Shown here: one piece after another, positions 41,971 through 50,271 of the stretch | How the letters are laid out: each line of letters opens with the position of its first letter | Numbering within the stretch: position 1 is the stretch's first letter | Source of the DNA: Candidatus Omnitrophota bacterium | Lineage (GTDB): Bacteria; Omnitrophota; Gorgyraeia; 1-14-0-20-64-10 | Direction: 5' to 3' | Length of the DNA: 50,271 bases | Assembly: GCA_023818695.1 (NCBI GenBank) | Contig: JAMWCF010000004.1 | Span: 1 to 50,271, forward strand | Notes under the pieces: generated by a model | Seen by the model: the letters and a program-made list of their open reading frames with translations, nothing else | Databases searched by the model: none | What the model was told of the DNA's origin: nothing | Translations under genes and position numbers: made by a program

Positions 41971-41992
41971 CAGATGCAATTCTCTACCTAAC

Positions 41993-42021
41993 ATTATACC
42001 AGATAAGGAGATGGGTTGGAA
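41993..42021 (-). promoter_or_regulatory. Promoter of the exported carbohydrate operon
   Basis: Minus strand TTCCAA (42021-42016), 17 bases, perfect TATAAT (41998-41993) with a TG extension upstream (TGGTATAAT). Transcription would start near 41986, giving a leader of only about 16 bases before the ATG at 41970. Confidence 0.65.
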
Positions 42022-42028
42022 GGTGGGA

Positions 42029-45000
42029 TTACGCCATGACGGCCAGCGCCTGCTCGACCTCCAGCAGCTCCGATTCCGGGATCACCGACGGCTCCACGCC
42101 GGCCAAGTTGGCAACCAACTGCCTCAAGATGGAACGGAAACTCTGCCCTTCCAGAGGACGGCGTTCCAGAAGGGTGAAACGGAGGAATTCGGCTTTTTGC
42201 TTGAACAGGTTCAGCGTCGTGTCCGATTCGGCGCCGTATTCCTGAATGGTAACCGAGAAACCGCGGCTCATCCAGCCGATCAGAAGATCCTCCATCGTCT
42301 TCTTCTCTTCCGGCACGATCACGATCTGGGCGCTGCCGATGGTCATCGGGCGGCCGATCAGCCGGGCCAGCGTCGGATCGGCTTGCGCAATCTGCGGGGT
42401 CACCGCCACGATCCGAAGCTCCTGCACGACCGCCTCCGGTTCCACCAGCGGGATCCCCCACTTCTCGGAGAAACGGCGGATCACCCCGCCGGCCCACTCG
42501 GTCGACGCCTCCAGGCCGGCGGTGGGGGCCGGCGGCTGGGGGACCTGGATCGGATGGGAGCGGAGGGAAACGGCCGCCTCCCCCGTCGCTTCGCTGACAA
42601 TCACCAAGACCTCCTGCTGTTTGGGGATGAAAGCAGCGCCTCTCTGCTCGTAAATCTCTGGAAGCCGGGGACCTTGCTGATCCCTCTTGCCGCCGAAAAT
42701 CCGTTCCCCCTTTTCGCCGTAGGTCACCTGGCCGCCCCGGTAAAAATCGCCGTAAATCGGTCTGCCCCTCGCATCCTTTCCAATCGGCTGCAATGTGATG
42801 GGCGCTTCCCTGCCGTCCGGCCCTTTTCTGTTGTATTCATCCAGGGTCACCTGCTGGGTGATCAGACCAACCGGCAGGCCGTCCTCGAAAGTCTGGAAAC
42901 CAACCAACCCGTGCGTGGGGACCAGGACCCTGGCGGCATTCTCCGGATCCCGGTTGATGACGATCCCCAGACGAATCGCCCTCTGATCGACGAACAGACC
43001 GCTGGGGGCCAGCCGGAACGGGCCAGTGACCAGCTCCCCGACCGGTCCGGTCATGTAAACGTTGAAGGTCTGCCTCCCTTTCAGATGCAGAAGACGGCCT
43101 GAAATCTGGACAACCCGTTCGACCGGCCGGATCACCCCATCCTTCTTGACAAAGACCATGCTCCTGCCCCACCGGTCTCCTCCCTCAAAGACCGGATCGA
43201 CCAGCCAGATTTGGTTCGTCTTCGCGCCGTCGATCGAAACAGGGGCCACCTCTCCTGGCTTCCCATGGATCCGGACGACCCCGCCGGCCCCGAAACCGCC
43301 GGCGCCGGCCGCCGGATCGACCCCCAGTAAAGGATCCAGAACAGAGGCGGTGGCTGGGGTCGGAATCGGAAGACTGGAGAGGGTCGGGATCGGTTCCCCG
43401 CGGCTGTCCCTGTCTTTCAGGTCCGCGAGCAGGAGCCGGAGTCGCGTCTTCTTCGTTTCAAGCTGGCGGATATGCAGATCCATCCCCTCCCGGACCGCCG
43501 GGATTATCTCCACGCCGGGACCGGTTTCCCCTGGCCGTCGGAAAGGAACCGGATGGGGACCCCGGGTCAGATCTCCCTGATGAAAATCGACCAGCGCAAT
43601 CTGCGCCTCCGTCTCCCGGATGGCCGCGGCGTTGGCGACCGCCCACGCCGCCTTCAGTTTGTCGGCATCCTTGCCGGCATCCAGCACGGCGATCTGGGCC
43701 TTCTTATAATCGATCTGGGCCCGCCAGACCTTTTCCACCAAGCGGAACCCATCCTGGGAGTGGACCAGCACCTCTCCTTTCATCGGCTGCTGGGTCAACT
43801 CCATCCGTCCCTGCCTGATCTGCAATTGCAATTGGTCAATCTGAGACTGCAACCGGGCCTTCTCCTGGGCGAAAAACTGCTCGGAGGCGGTCACCACTTT
43901 CGCCGCATCCGGCGGCGGATCGGCCACACCGGGCGACACCGACGGGGTGAGTCCCTCCCATCCAAGTATGGTCGCGCTGAACTCCGCGCGCAGGATCCCG
44001 CCGACCACGTAGGTCACCGCCAACTGCTCGTAATGGTCCCTGGCGGAATGGGCCCCCTGAATTAGCTGGAGGTAAACAGCGGCTTGGTACTCGGTCCCTT
44101 CCATCGATTTCCGGACCCGATCCAGGTGGTACTGCAGGCCTCGACGCGCTTCCTGAAGCCGGCCGATCTGGTACTGGAGCCCGGCTCTCGCATCGGACAG
44201 GCGCCCAGTGAAGAAAGGGACTCCCCCCATCGCTTCTATTCTTTCCTTCTGGCTGGCCGGAGGCCGGCCCGGCCCGCCGCGGCTCAAAACCTCCTTCAGA
44301 TAAGCGTTGGCCTGGTCAAGCCGGCTCTGCGCCTTGCTCACTTCCAGAAGAGCCAAGTCGATAGCTAATTCGATCTGCTGGATCTCCCCCAGCGCTTTCT
44401 GTACGGCAATTTTGGAGTCACGCAGTTCGCTCTCCGCCAGGCTGATGCGGATCGGCTGGGACACCAGCGCCTTGTAGGCCAGGTTGATATTGACAAAACC
44501 CTGGTGCACCTCCAGAAGCCCCAGCACCCTCGCCCGGACCGGGTCGCTGATCTGCAGGGGATCGTCACCGGTCCCGGTGCCAGAAGCCGGCAGGGGAAGC
44601 CCAAGCGAATCCAGGAGTTTCAGGTTGGCCAGCCCTCCTTGCCGGCGGGAGAGTTCCAACTGATCGGCCTGAACCTCCAACTGGTAGAGGCGGGCCTCAG
44701 TCGCCGTCAACGGCCTGGGAGGCGGGATCTTCAGCTTGGCCCGCATCTGGTCAACCCGGACCTGCGCGACCCGGATGGTGGCCGTGTTGACCGCCTTCTG
44801 GGCGGCGGCCGCGGCTGCCGGATTGGCCGGACCCACAGCGGCCTGCGCCTGCCTGGCTTTCGCTTCGTCGATCAGCGCCTGCACCACCGGGATCTGTCCG
44901 GAGAGAACCAGCGACATCTGACCCAGTTGCTGCCGCTCCTTTCTGGCCTGCAGGATCTCTTCGGAGGCCTGCCTCATATCCCGCAGCGCCAGCTGCTGCT

Positions 45001-48000
45001 GCCCGGCATCCGCGGCCGCCCGGAACCGGGCAAAGGCATCCTGATACTTCCAGTTGGCCACGGCGACCGCCTGTCCGCTTTTCGACGACTGATCGGTGAA
45101 GGCCGCCTCCCGCGTGAGTCGCGCCTGTTCCACTTCCAGCAGCTGGACCTTGAACCCCCACAGAGCGGCCAGACGGCCGCGCACCGCTTTTTCCAGCGCG
45201 GCCCTTGCATCGACGGCCAACGGCTGGTTGTCGGTCAGGTACGGAATCTCCTGGGGCCCATCCAAGGCCACGAGGCCGGAGACCTGCGGAAGGAGCAGCC
45301 GCCCGAGTTTAGCCATCTCTTCCTGGAGCGACCTCTGTTCATCCAGCATCTTGATTCGGACGGCCGCTTTTTGCCTGGCCTCCACGAAAAATCCGATCGT
45401 GGAACCGTAGAAAGGGTCGGTCCGGGAAAGGCCGCTGAGCTGGGTGACCCACCCATCGAGGAAAATGATCAGAGCCTGTTCATGGCGTTTTTGGAGGTCG
45501 AAGAGCTCCAGCACCTCGGCCTGAATCTTTTTTTCCAACGCCGGCCGGCCAGCGGCAGCGGCCGCCCTGTGCTTGGAAACGAGATCCCGGATCTTCTCCA
45601 CCTGCAAGCGGATCTCCTGCTCCTGGGTGCCGGTCATCTTTTCATACTGCGGCAGAAACTGAACTGCCACATTTTTGTTGCCCTGACCGGCTAGGAGTTT
45701 GTAATGATCGGAGGCGGCCTGATGGAGCCGGTCAAACCGCTCCTGGTCCCACCCGAAGGTCAGCTGGAGCCGCTGGAGATCCAGCTGGGCCTGCAGGGTA
45801 TTCATCTGCTTCATGTAAGGCGGCAGGATGGAAAACGGATCGAACGCAACCGACCCGGCGTTCGGCATCACCATGGGCCGCAGAAACGGAGAGGGAAAGA
45901 GGACAGTGTTTGGGTTCTGCTGGAGCCAGAACTCCATCTGCGGCGAAACCGGCTGGGTCGGATCGTAAAAGAGAACGCGCGGAGCCACACCCGCGCCGGC
46001 CTGCTGGACCAGCGGCAGAGGGGCCGCGGGCAGGCCGCCCGGTGGGGGCGGCAGCAGGTCGATGACCGGCGGGGGGATTCCCAGCGTGTCTCCCGCAGCG
46101 GGATCGATCGTCCCGTCTGCCGTCAGGAAACCAACCCGGACGTAACGGTTCAATCCCTTGTCCAGGACCACCAGCTGGCCATAGGCGGCTGTGTGAGGCA
46201 GCAGATAGGCGGTTTCCCCGCGGTAAGTGGTGGTCAAAATCCCGTTGGCGTTCCGCTCGGTCCCTTTTGGAAGAGGAATCGCCTTCCCTTCGAAGGTCGG
46301 CACCCAGGTTTTCAAAGGATTGGCGGTCAGCGGCGGAAGCTGGGCGATCAAGGAGGGGGTCAGGGCGTAATCGGAGGCGCCGGCGTTCCGAATCGATCCG
46401 TCCCCCAGGATAAGCCCGACCGTACCGTAATTCCCCCAGAGGGGGTCCAGCGCCGCCAGCTGGCCGTAGGTCTGCGGATGCGGCAGAACATGAACGGTCT
46501 GCCCCTGATAGGTCCCCGTCAAGATCCCGCTGGGACCGGTTTTGGTTTCAAAAGGAAGGGTCAGCGGCCTGCCGTCTATCATTGGAACCCAGTTGGCGGC
46601 GGGGCTGGCTGGCAACGGCGGCAGATGCTCCAGCATAGCGGAGGTCACCTCCGATGCTTTCCCTCTGTCGGCTTTCAGCGAGCCATCCAGTTGAACGTAG
46701 GCCACCCTTGCATACTGCCCGGAGACCGGGTCGACGGCAACCAGCTGTCCGTAGGTGACCGAATCCGGCATCAGATAAGCGGTCTGTCCCTGATAAGTGG
46801 TCGTCAGAATCCCATGATGGCCCGGTCTGGTTTCAAACTGGAGATCGATCAGCCTGCCTTCCGCCGTCGCCGGCCTCCATCCCTCGTACGGATTGGCAGG
46901 AGGATCCGGTAGAAGGTTCAAGACCGCCGGGGAAACGTGGAACGGGATCTGACCCGGTGGAGCCAACGTTCCATCCCCCCGCAGGACCGCCACGATGGTG
47001 TATTCGTTCCAGACCGGGTCGATCGCCACCAGCTGACCGTACGTCAGGCCATGCGGCAGAAGATAAGCCGTCTGCCCCCGGTAGCTGGTGGTCAAAATCC
47101 CGTTGGGGCCTTCCTTGGTTGTGAACTGCAGCTTCATAGGGTTTCCCTCGGAATCGATCGGCTGCCAGCCCTCCATCGGGTTGGCCGGCGGCGGAGGCAG
47201 GGAGGCAAGGACTGCCGGAGGAATCTGGGTTTCGCTCAAAGAAATGCCAATTGTCCCATCCATTCGGATCAACGCGATCGATTCATACTCTCCCCAGATC
47301 GGGCTGACCCCGACGAGCTGGGCGTATCCCAGCGGATGAGGGACGATGTAAGCGGTCCTTCCCCGGTAGGTGGTGGTCAGGAAGCCGTTCGGTTCTGGTT
47401 CATTCTTGAATTGAAGTTTTATCTCCCTGCCGTCGACAGTGGGACGCCACCCCTCCGTCAGCCGGACCGGCGGGGTGGGAAGCTGTTTGAGGATGACGGG
47501 CGTGAGGCCATCCGTGTCCCCTTTCGCCGGCTGGAGAGAGCCATCTCCCATGATGTAAGCGGCGGCCGCGTACTCGTTGGTCCCTTTATCCACCACAACC
47601 AGCTGGCCATACCGGACCGGATAAGGCACCACGTAAGCGGTCTGCCCCTCGTAGGTGGTGGTCAGCAGCCCGTTGGGACCCGGCTTGGTTTCGAACTTCA
47701 ACGACAAAGGGACCAGCTCGGCATCGACCGGCACCCAGCCGGAAAGAGGGTTGGCCGGCGGAGACGGCAGGTTGGAAAGAACGTTTTCCGGAATCTCCGC
47801 CGGAGTCCCGGCACTCCAGCGCAGAGAGCCGTCGGCATTCAGATAAGCCACCCTCGCGTACTGCCCGGAGGCGGGGTCCACCGCCACCACTTGGCCATGG
47901 TAGCCGATTGCCGGGACGACGTAGCCGGTCCGGTGATCGGGCAGTTTCGTCGTCAGAACGTTGTCGGCGTTCGGTTCCGTCTTGAACTTCAACGGGATCG

Positions 48001-50113
48001 CTGCGCCGTCCGAGACAGGCCTCCATCCCTTCACCCAATCAGCCCGCGGTTCCGGAAGCTGGGCCAAAACATCCGGAGCGATGACACTCCCTTCCACCGG
48101 ATGGATCGACCCGTCCGCCCGGATGATCCCGACGGAGCGGTACCGGTTGGTCCCTGGATCGACAGCGGCCAGTTGACCGTAGCCGTTCTTCAGAGGAACC
48201 ACGTAGGCGGCGGCGTTGTTGTAGACGGTGGTCAAAAGCCCGTTGGGACCCGGCTTGGTTTCGAACTTCAGGGGAACAGGGACCCCTTCCCTGACGGTCG
48301 GCACCCAGCCGTTGAGCCAATTGGACGGCGGTGCAGGCAGTTTTGCCAGAACGTCGGCATCGGGCGGACCGCCGGAGTAAGAGCGCAGGGATCCATCCCT
48401 CAAAACCAGGGCCACCGCCCTGTATTGGTTGGTGCTTGAATCGACCGCGACCAACTGGCCGTAGCCGACCCGGATCGGCACGACAAAAGCGGTTCTTCCC
48501 TCGTAAGTCGTGGTCAGGTAACCGCTGGTGCTGGGAGCGGTCTTGAACTGCAGAGCGATCGGCCGGTCGTCCGAATCAACCGGCACCCAGCTCTTGACCG
48601 GGGTCGAGGTGACCGGATGGATGATCTCATCCGGAGGGGGAACACCCGGGCCGGGCCCGACCCCGACAAGGGGCCCTCCCAGATTGCCGCCCTGGAGTCC
48701 CGGAACGGTCTTCGGTTCCTCAACAATCTCTTTTTTCTGTTCCTCTTCTTTGACAGGCGGTTTCGCCTCGGCTTTATTCTGGACCGGCAGATCCACCGGC
48801 ATCCCGAGGTCAACAGGCCGTTCCGCCGGGTTGCCCAAAATCAGCTCGCCGGCCGGGTTGTCCGGCAGCTCCAAAATCTCTCCGGCGTTGCCCAACTGGA
48901 GCGTCGTCGATTCATCGGCAACGATCCCGTCCAGCTGGTCGCCTGTCGAAGAATGCATCACGGCGACGATCCCCAAGACGGCCACGGCAAGCCCTGCCGC
49001 GACGTAACCCAAACGCCGGAAGAACGGCGACCATCTGCCGCGGGCCGATTCCCGTCCCCTAGCGACCCCCTTCTCCCTGGCCTCCTCGGCCGCCTCCTCC
49101 ATCTGTTCCTTTAAGTCAACCTCCGCCCGCCTGTCCAGCACAGAGGCGATCACCGGAGCGATCTGCTGATCAGCCAGCAGAGGGGCCAAGTCTTCCGGCA
49201 GGCGGACAGCCACCTGCCCGTTGTACCACTGCAACTGCGTTTCAACCACCCGGATATTTTTTGGAGATCTCCCGAAGATATTGGCCCCATAGCCTGGGCT
49301 GTGGGAACCCAACAGAGCGACCGCTACGGTATATCCCGCTTCAGCCAGGGTCTTGGCCTGTTCAACGGCCGCTTCGCTGATCCCGATCGGATTGACCCGG
49401 CTCTTTAAATCATCCAGGCGCCGCTGGACCTCTCCGTCGTTCCCGTTCAGGTTCACGGCCCCTCCGGCTGAAGCCAGGCGGGCCTGCTGATCGAGGACCC
49501 TGGCCAAGTCTGGATAGAACGACTCGAAGACTATGGAAGAGAGGATTTCCAGATCGATTGTTGAACCCCACCGGGCCTTAATCTGCTTCTTCAACCGGCC
49601 GAAGGAGCCCTTTTCGACGGAGACGGCGCTGGTCCGGTCTATCTCCGACCGGATCTCATCCAGATAGGCGAAAAGGGCGCGGCCGAGTTCTTTGGAAGCG
49701 AGCCCCTGTTCCTCCCGGGCGTGGCGAAGCCATGTCAGGATGTTGGCCGCCATCTGCCGGGACCATCGTTCGGCCTGCTCGACGCGGCGGTCCATCTGCG
49801 CCGCCTCCTCCTGTCCATCGTCCCATTGGCCGAGGGAAAGGATCACCGCTTTTTTGAGTTTTTCATCCCGAAGCAGGATGAAATCCTTGTGGGCCCACCG
49901 GACGAACTCCGGCCCCAAGAAAGGGGCTTCCGGCAAAACGGCAGGGGCGTTGACGGTTCCCTTCAAGGCGGCATTCAGCTCCTCCAGCCCGCCCGACGGC
50001 TGTTCGGCCACCTGTGTGGCGCGCAAGGCATGGACTGGTGCCGGCTGAATCAACCCGAGAGCGACCGCCAGGATGGATGACCCTGTTTTTATAAAAACGT
50101 TCCTGACCCGCAC
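42029..50113 (-). CDS. Giant exported repeat protein (2694 aa)
   Basis: Starts at GTG (50113) after GAGGGG. Signal peptide 1-29 (SILAVALGLIQPAPVHA, mature ALRATQ). Residues 30-360 are helical with a folded patch (AGYTVAVALLGSHSPGYGAN). A transmembrane helix lies at 368-388 (YVAAGLAVAVLGIVAVM), then an acidic/Pro linker. Nine tandem units of 95 residues cover about 498-1361. A long helical, coiled-coil and Ala/Gln-rich region (1380-2260) contains stretches like SELRDSKIAVQKALGEIQQI that recall outer-membrane efflux proteins, without the other hallmarks. A beta-rich region (2265-2580: GVVRIHGKPGEVAPVSIDGA) and a short helical end close the protein. A signal peptide plus a second membrane helix is unusual and leaves the topology open. 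It is 24 bases behind the preceding gene. Function unknown; a surface or envelope-spanning structural protein is inferred. Confidence 0.88.
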   Translation of the reverse strand: MRVRNVFIKTGSSILAVALGLIQPAPVHALRATQVAEQPSGGLEELNAALKGTVNAPAVLPEAPFLGPEFVRWAHKDFILLRDEKLKKAVILSLGQWDDGQEEAAQMDRRVEQAERWSRQMAANILTWLRHAREEQGLASKELGRALFAYLDEIRSEIDRTSAVSVEKGSFGRLKKQIKARWGSTIDLEILSSIVFESFYPDLARVLDQQARLASAGGAVNLNGNDGEVQRRLDDLKSRVNPIGISEAAVEQAKTLAEAGYTVAVALLGSHSPGYGANIFGRSPKNIRVVETQLQWYNGQVAVRLPEDLAPLLADQQIAPVIASVLDRRAEVDLKEQMEEAAEEAREKGVARGRESARGRWSPFFRRLGYVAAGLAVAVLGIVAVMHSSTGDQLDGIVADESTTLQLGNAGEILELPDNPAGELILGNPAERPVDLGMPVDLPVQNKAEAKPPVKEEEQKKEIVEEPKTVPGLQGGNLGGPLVGVGPGPGVPPPDEIIHPVTSTPVKSWVPVDSDDRPIALQFKTAPSTSGYLTTTYEGRTAFVVPIRVGYGQLVAVDSSTNQYRAVALVLRDGSLRSYSGGPPDADVLAKLPAPPSNWLNGWVPTVREGVPVPLKFETKPGPNGLLTTVYNNAAAYVVPLKNGYGQLAAVDPGTNRYRSVGIIRADGSIHPVEGSVIAPDVLAQLPEPRADWVKGWRPVSDGAAIPLKFKTEPNADNVLTTKLPDHRTGYVVPAIGYHGQVVAVDPASGQYARVAYLNADGSLRWSAGTPAEIPENVLSNLPSPPANPLSGWVPVDAELVPLSLKFETKPGPNGLLTTTYEGQTAYVVPYPVRYGQLVVVDKGTNEYAAAAYIMGDGSLQPAKGDTDGLTPVILKQLPTPPVRLTEGWRPTVDGREIKLQFKNEPEPNGFLTTTYRGRTAYIVPHPLGYAQLVGVSPIWGEYESIALIRMDGTIGISLSETQIPPAVLASLPPPPANPMEGWQPIDSEGNPMKLQFTTKEGPNGILTTSYRGQTAYLLPHGLTYGQLVAIDPVWNEYTIVAVLRGDGTLAPPGQIPFHVSPAVLNLLPDPPANPYEGWRPATAEGRLIDLQFETRPGHHGILTTTYQGQTAYLMPDSVTYGQLVAVDPVSGQYARVAYVQLDGSLKADRGKASEVTSAMLEHLPPLPASPAANWVPMIDGRPLTLPFETKTGPSGILTGTYQGQTVHVLPHPQTYGQLAALDPLWGNYGTVGLILGDGSIRNAGASDYALTPSLIAQLPPLTANPLKTWVPTFEGKAIPLPKGTERNANGILTTTYRGETAYLLPHTAAYGQLVVLDKGLNRYVRVGFLTADGTIDPAAGDTLGIPPPVIDLLPPPPGGLPAAPLPLVQQAGAGVAPRVLFYDPTQPVSPQMEFWLQQNPNTVLFPSPFLRPMVMPNAGSVAFDPFSILPPYMKQMNTLQAQLDLQRLQLTFGWDQERFDRLHQAASDHYKLLAGQGNKNVAVQFLPQYEKMTGTQEQEIRLQVEKIRDLVSKHRAAAAAGRPALEKKIQAEVLELFDLQKRHEQALIIFLDGWVTQLSGLSRTDPFYGSTIGFFVEARQKAAVRIKMLDEQRSLQEEMAKLGRLLLPQVSGLVALDGPQEIPYLTDNQPLAVDARAALEKAVRGRLAALWGFKVQLLEVEQARLTREAAFTDQSSKSGQAVAVANWKYQDAFARFRAAADAGQQQLALRDMRQASEEILQARKERQQLGQMSLVLSGQIPVVQALIDEAKARQAQAAVGPANPAAAAAAQKAVNTATIRVAQVRVDQMRAKLKIPPPRPLTATEARLYQLEVQADQLELSRRQGGLANLKLLDSLGLPLPASGTGTGDDPLQISDPVRARVLGLLEVHQGFVNINLAYKALVSQPIRISLAESELRDSKIAVQKALGEIQQIELAIDLALLEVSKAQSRLDQANAYLKEVLSRGGPGRPPASQKERIEAMGGVPFFTGRLSDARAGLQYQIGRLQEARRGLQYHLDRVRKSMEGTEYQAAVYLQLIQGAHSARDHYEQLAVTYVVGGILRAEFSATILGWEGLTPSVSPGVADPPPDAAKVVTASEQFFAQEKARLQSQIDQLQLQIRQGRMELTQQPMKGEVLVHSQDGFRLVEKVWRAQIDYKKAQIAVLDAGKDADKLKAAWAVANAAAIRETEAQIALVDFHQGDLTRGPHPVPFRRPGETGPGVEIIPAVREGMDLHIRQLETKKTRLRLLLADLKDRDSRGEPIPTLSSLPIPTPATASVLDPLLGVDPAAGAGGFGAGGVVRIHGKPGEVAPVSIDGAKTNQIWLVDPVFEGGDRWGRSMVFVKKDGVIRPVERVVQISGRLLHLKGRQTFNVYMTGPVGELVTGPFRLAPSGLFVDQRAIRLGIVINRDPENAARVLVPTHGLVGFQTFEDGLPVGLITQQVTLDEYNRKGPDGREAPITLQPIGKDARGRPIYGDFYRGGQVTYGEKGERIFGGKRDQQGPRLPEIYEQRGAAFIPKQQEVLVIVSEATGEAAVSLRSHPIQVPQPPAPTAGLEASTEWAGGVIRRFSEKWGIPLVEPEAVVQELRIVAVTPQIAQADPTLARLIGRPMTIGSAQIVIVPEEKKTMEDLLIGWMSRGFSVTIQEYGAESDTTLNLFKQKAEFLRFTLLERRPLEGQSFRSILRQLVANLAGVEPSVIPESELLEVEQALAVMA
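46050..48620 (-). repeat. Nine tandem 285-bp coding repeats
   Basis: Each unit of about 95 residues reads GW-x-P, I-x-L-x-F-x-T-x-x-GPNGILTTTY, RGQTAYLLPH, YGQLVAVDP, a tyrosine, then DGSL and VL-x-x-LP-x-PPANP. Units 2 and 4 share an identical 34-base DNA stretch (47667-47700 and 48237-48270), exactly 570 bases apart. The third unit (about 47990) is the most divergent (NVLTTKLPDHRTGYVVP). Confidence 0.85.
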
Positions 50114-50137
50114 CTGACCCCTCTTTAAAAGAAAGAA

Positions 50138-50271
50138 TTACGCGAGCGAATCCAGGTAGGCCTGCACTTTCTGGAAGTCGACCTTGAAATCCTCAATGTA
50201 GAAGACGATCCCCATCTCCTCCAGAATCCTCTTCATCACCTCGAACCCGACGTTCGGCCGAACATCGGTGA
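50138..50271 (-). CDS. C-terminal 44 codons of an unknown gene (5' part outside window)
   Basis: The minus strand is open from the window edge to a TAA at 50138. It encodes a helical end reading VGFEVMKRILEEMGIVFYIE and then DFQKVQAYLDSLA. Only 24 bases separate its stop from the GTG of the 2694-residue gene, so the two are probably co-transcribed. The family cannot be told from this fragment. Confidence 0.6.
   Translation of the reverse strand, partial: TDVRPNVGFEVMKRILEEMGIVFYIEDFKVDFQKVQAYLDSLA

Noticed and set aside
43800-44500. TolC-like efflux protein inside the 2694-residue gene
   Set aside because: Only short helical phrases look similar. There is no repeat symmetry, lipobox or beta-barrel strand pattern, so a generic helical rod is the safer reading.
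46050-48620. CRISPR-like regular repeat array
   Set aside because: The 285-base period, open frame and conserved protein motif show coding domain repeats.

Overview
The window reads as a Gram-negative, GC-rich (about 58-60%) genome of an uncultivated lineage. The best fit is Candidatus Omnitrophota (OP3) or a close PVC relative. The evidence is indirect: an outer-membrane secretin, several giant exported repeat and coiled-coil proteins, a DUF4954-type beta-helix protein, and a 2694-residue exported protein whose mature end starts ALRA. No rRNA, tRNA or CRISPR array was seen. Almost everything is on the minus strand in tightly packed operons with 1-4 base overlaps (ATGA, GTGA or TGATG).

Layout from left to right. 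(1) 1-8103, minus: a TTGACA-type promoter, a cyclic-di-GMP-I (GEMM) riboswitch, three 21-bp-period REP-like palindromes, then a Y1/RAYT-type protein fused to a membrane anchor and an exported domain, a small secreted beta protein, and a giant Kre9/KNH-like repeat surface protein that runs off the window. (2) 8237-8563, plus: a small unknown protein. (3) 8560-15184, minus: a surface-glycan operon (DUF2079 membrane protein, UbiA-family prenyl-phosphate transferase, GT9 glycosyltransferase, SAM methyltransferase, TMTC-like membrane TPR protein). (4) 15246-17099, plus: a secreted Ig/cadherin-like protein with a TTG start. (5) 17103-28452, minus: promoter and structured leader, ExeA-type ATPase, GspC/PilP-like protein, secretin, three membrane or exported coiled-coil/TPR proteins (the last 1611 residues long), a secreted protein that shares its domain with the RAYT fusion, and a 277-bp MITE-like insertion between two of the genes. 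(6) 28487-33182, minus: DUF4954 protein, exported TIM-barrel-like protein, small coiled-coil protein, exported TPR/peptidase-MA metalloprotease. (7) 33303-34164, minus: nagB with its own promoter. (8) 34191-42021, minus: an eight-gene exported carbohydrate-related operon with five copies of one carbohydrate-binding-like domain, two TIM-barrel proteins, a PDZ protein, a HAMP membrane protein and a DxDxDG calcium-binding-type protein. (9) 42029-50271, minus: a 2694-residue exported protein with nine tandem 95-residue repeats, preceded by the last 44 codons of another gene.

How it may fit together (inference): the envelope is the theme. The secretin locus supplies a trans-envelope channel with long coiled-coil spacers but, in this window, no GspE/F motor and no pseudopilins. 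The riboswitch operon may put a giant surface protein under c-di-GMP control. An uncharacterised exported domain occurs in both loci and links them. The glycan and carbohydrate-binding operons probably build or handle surface polysaccharide.
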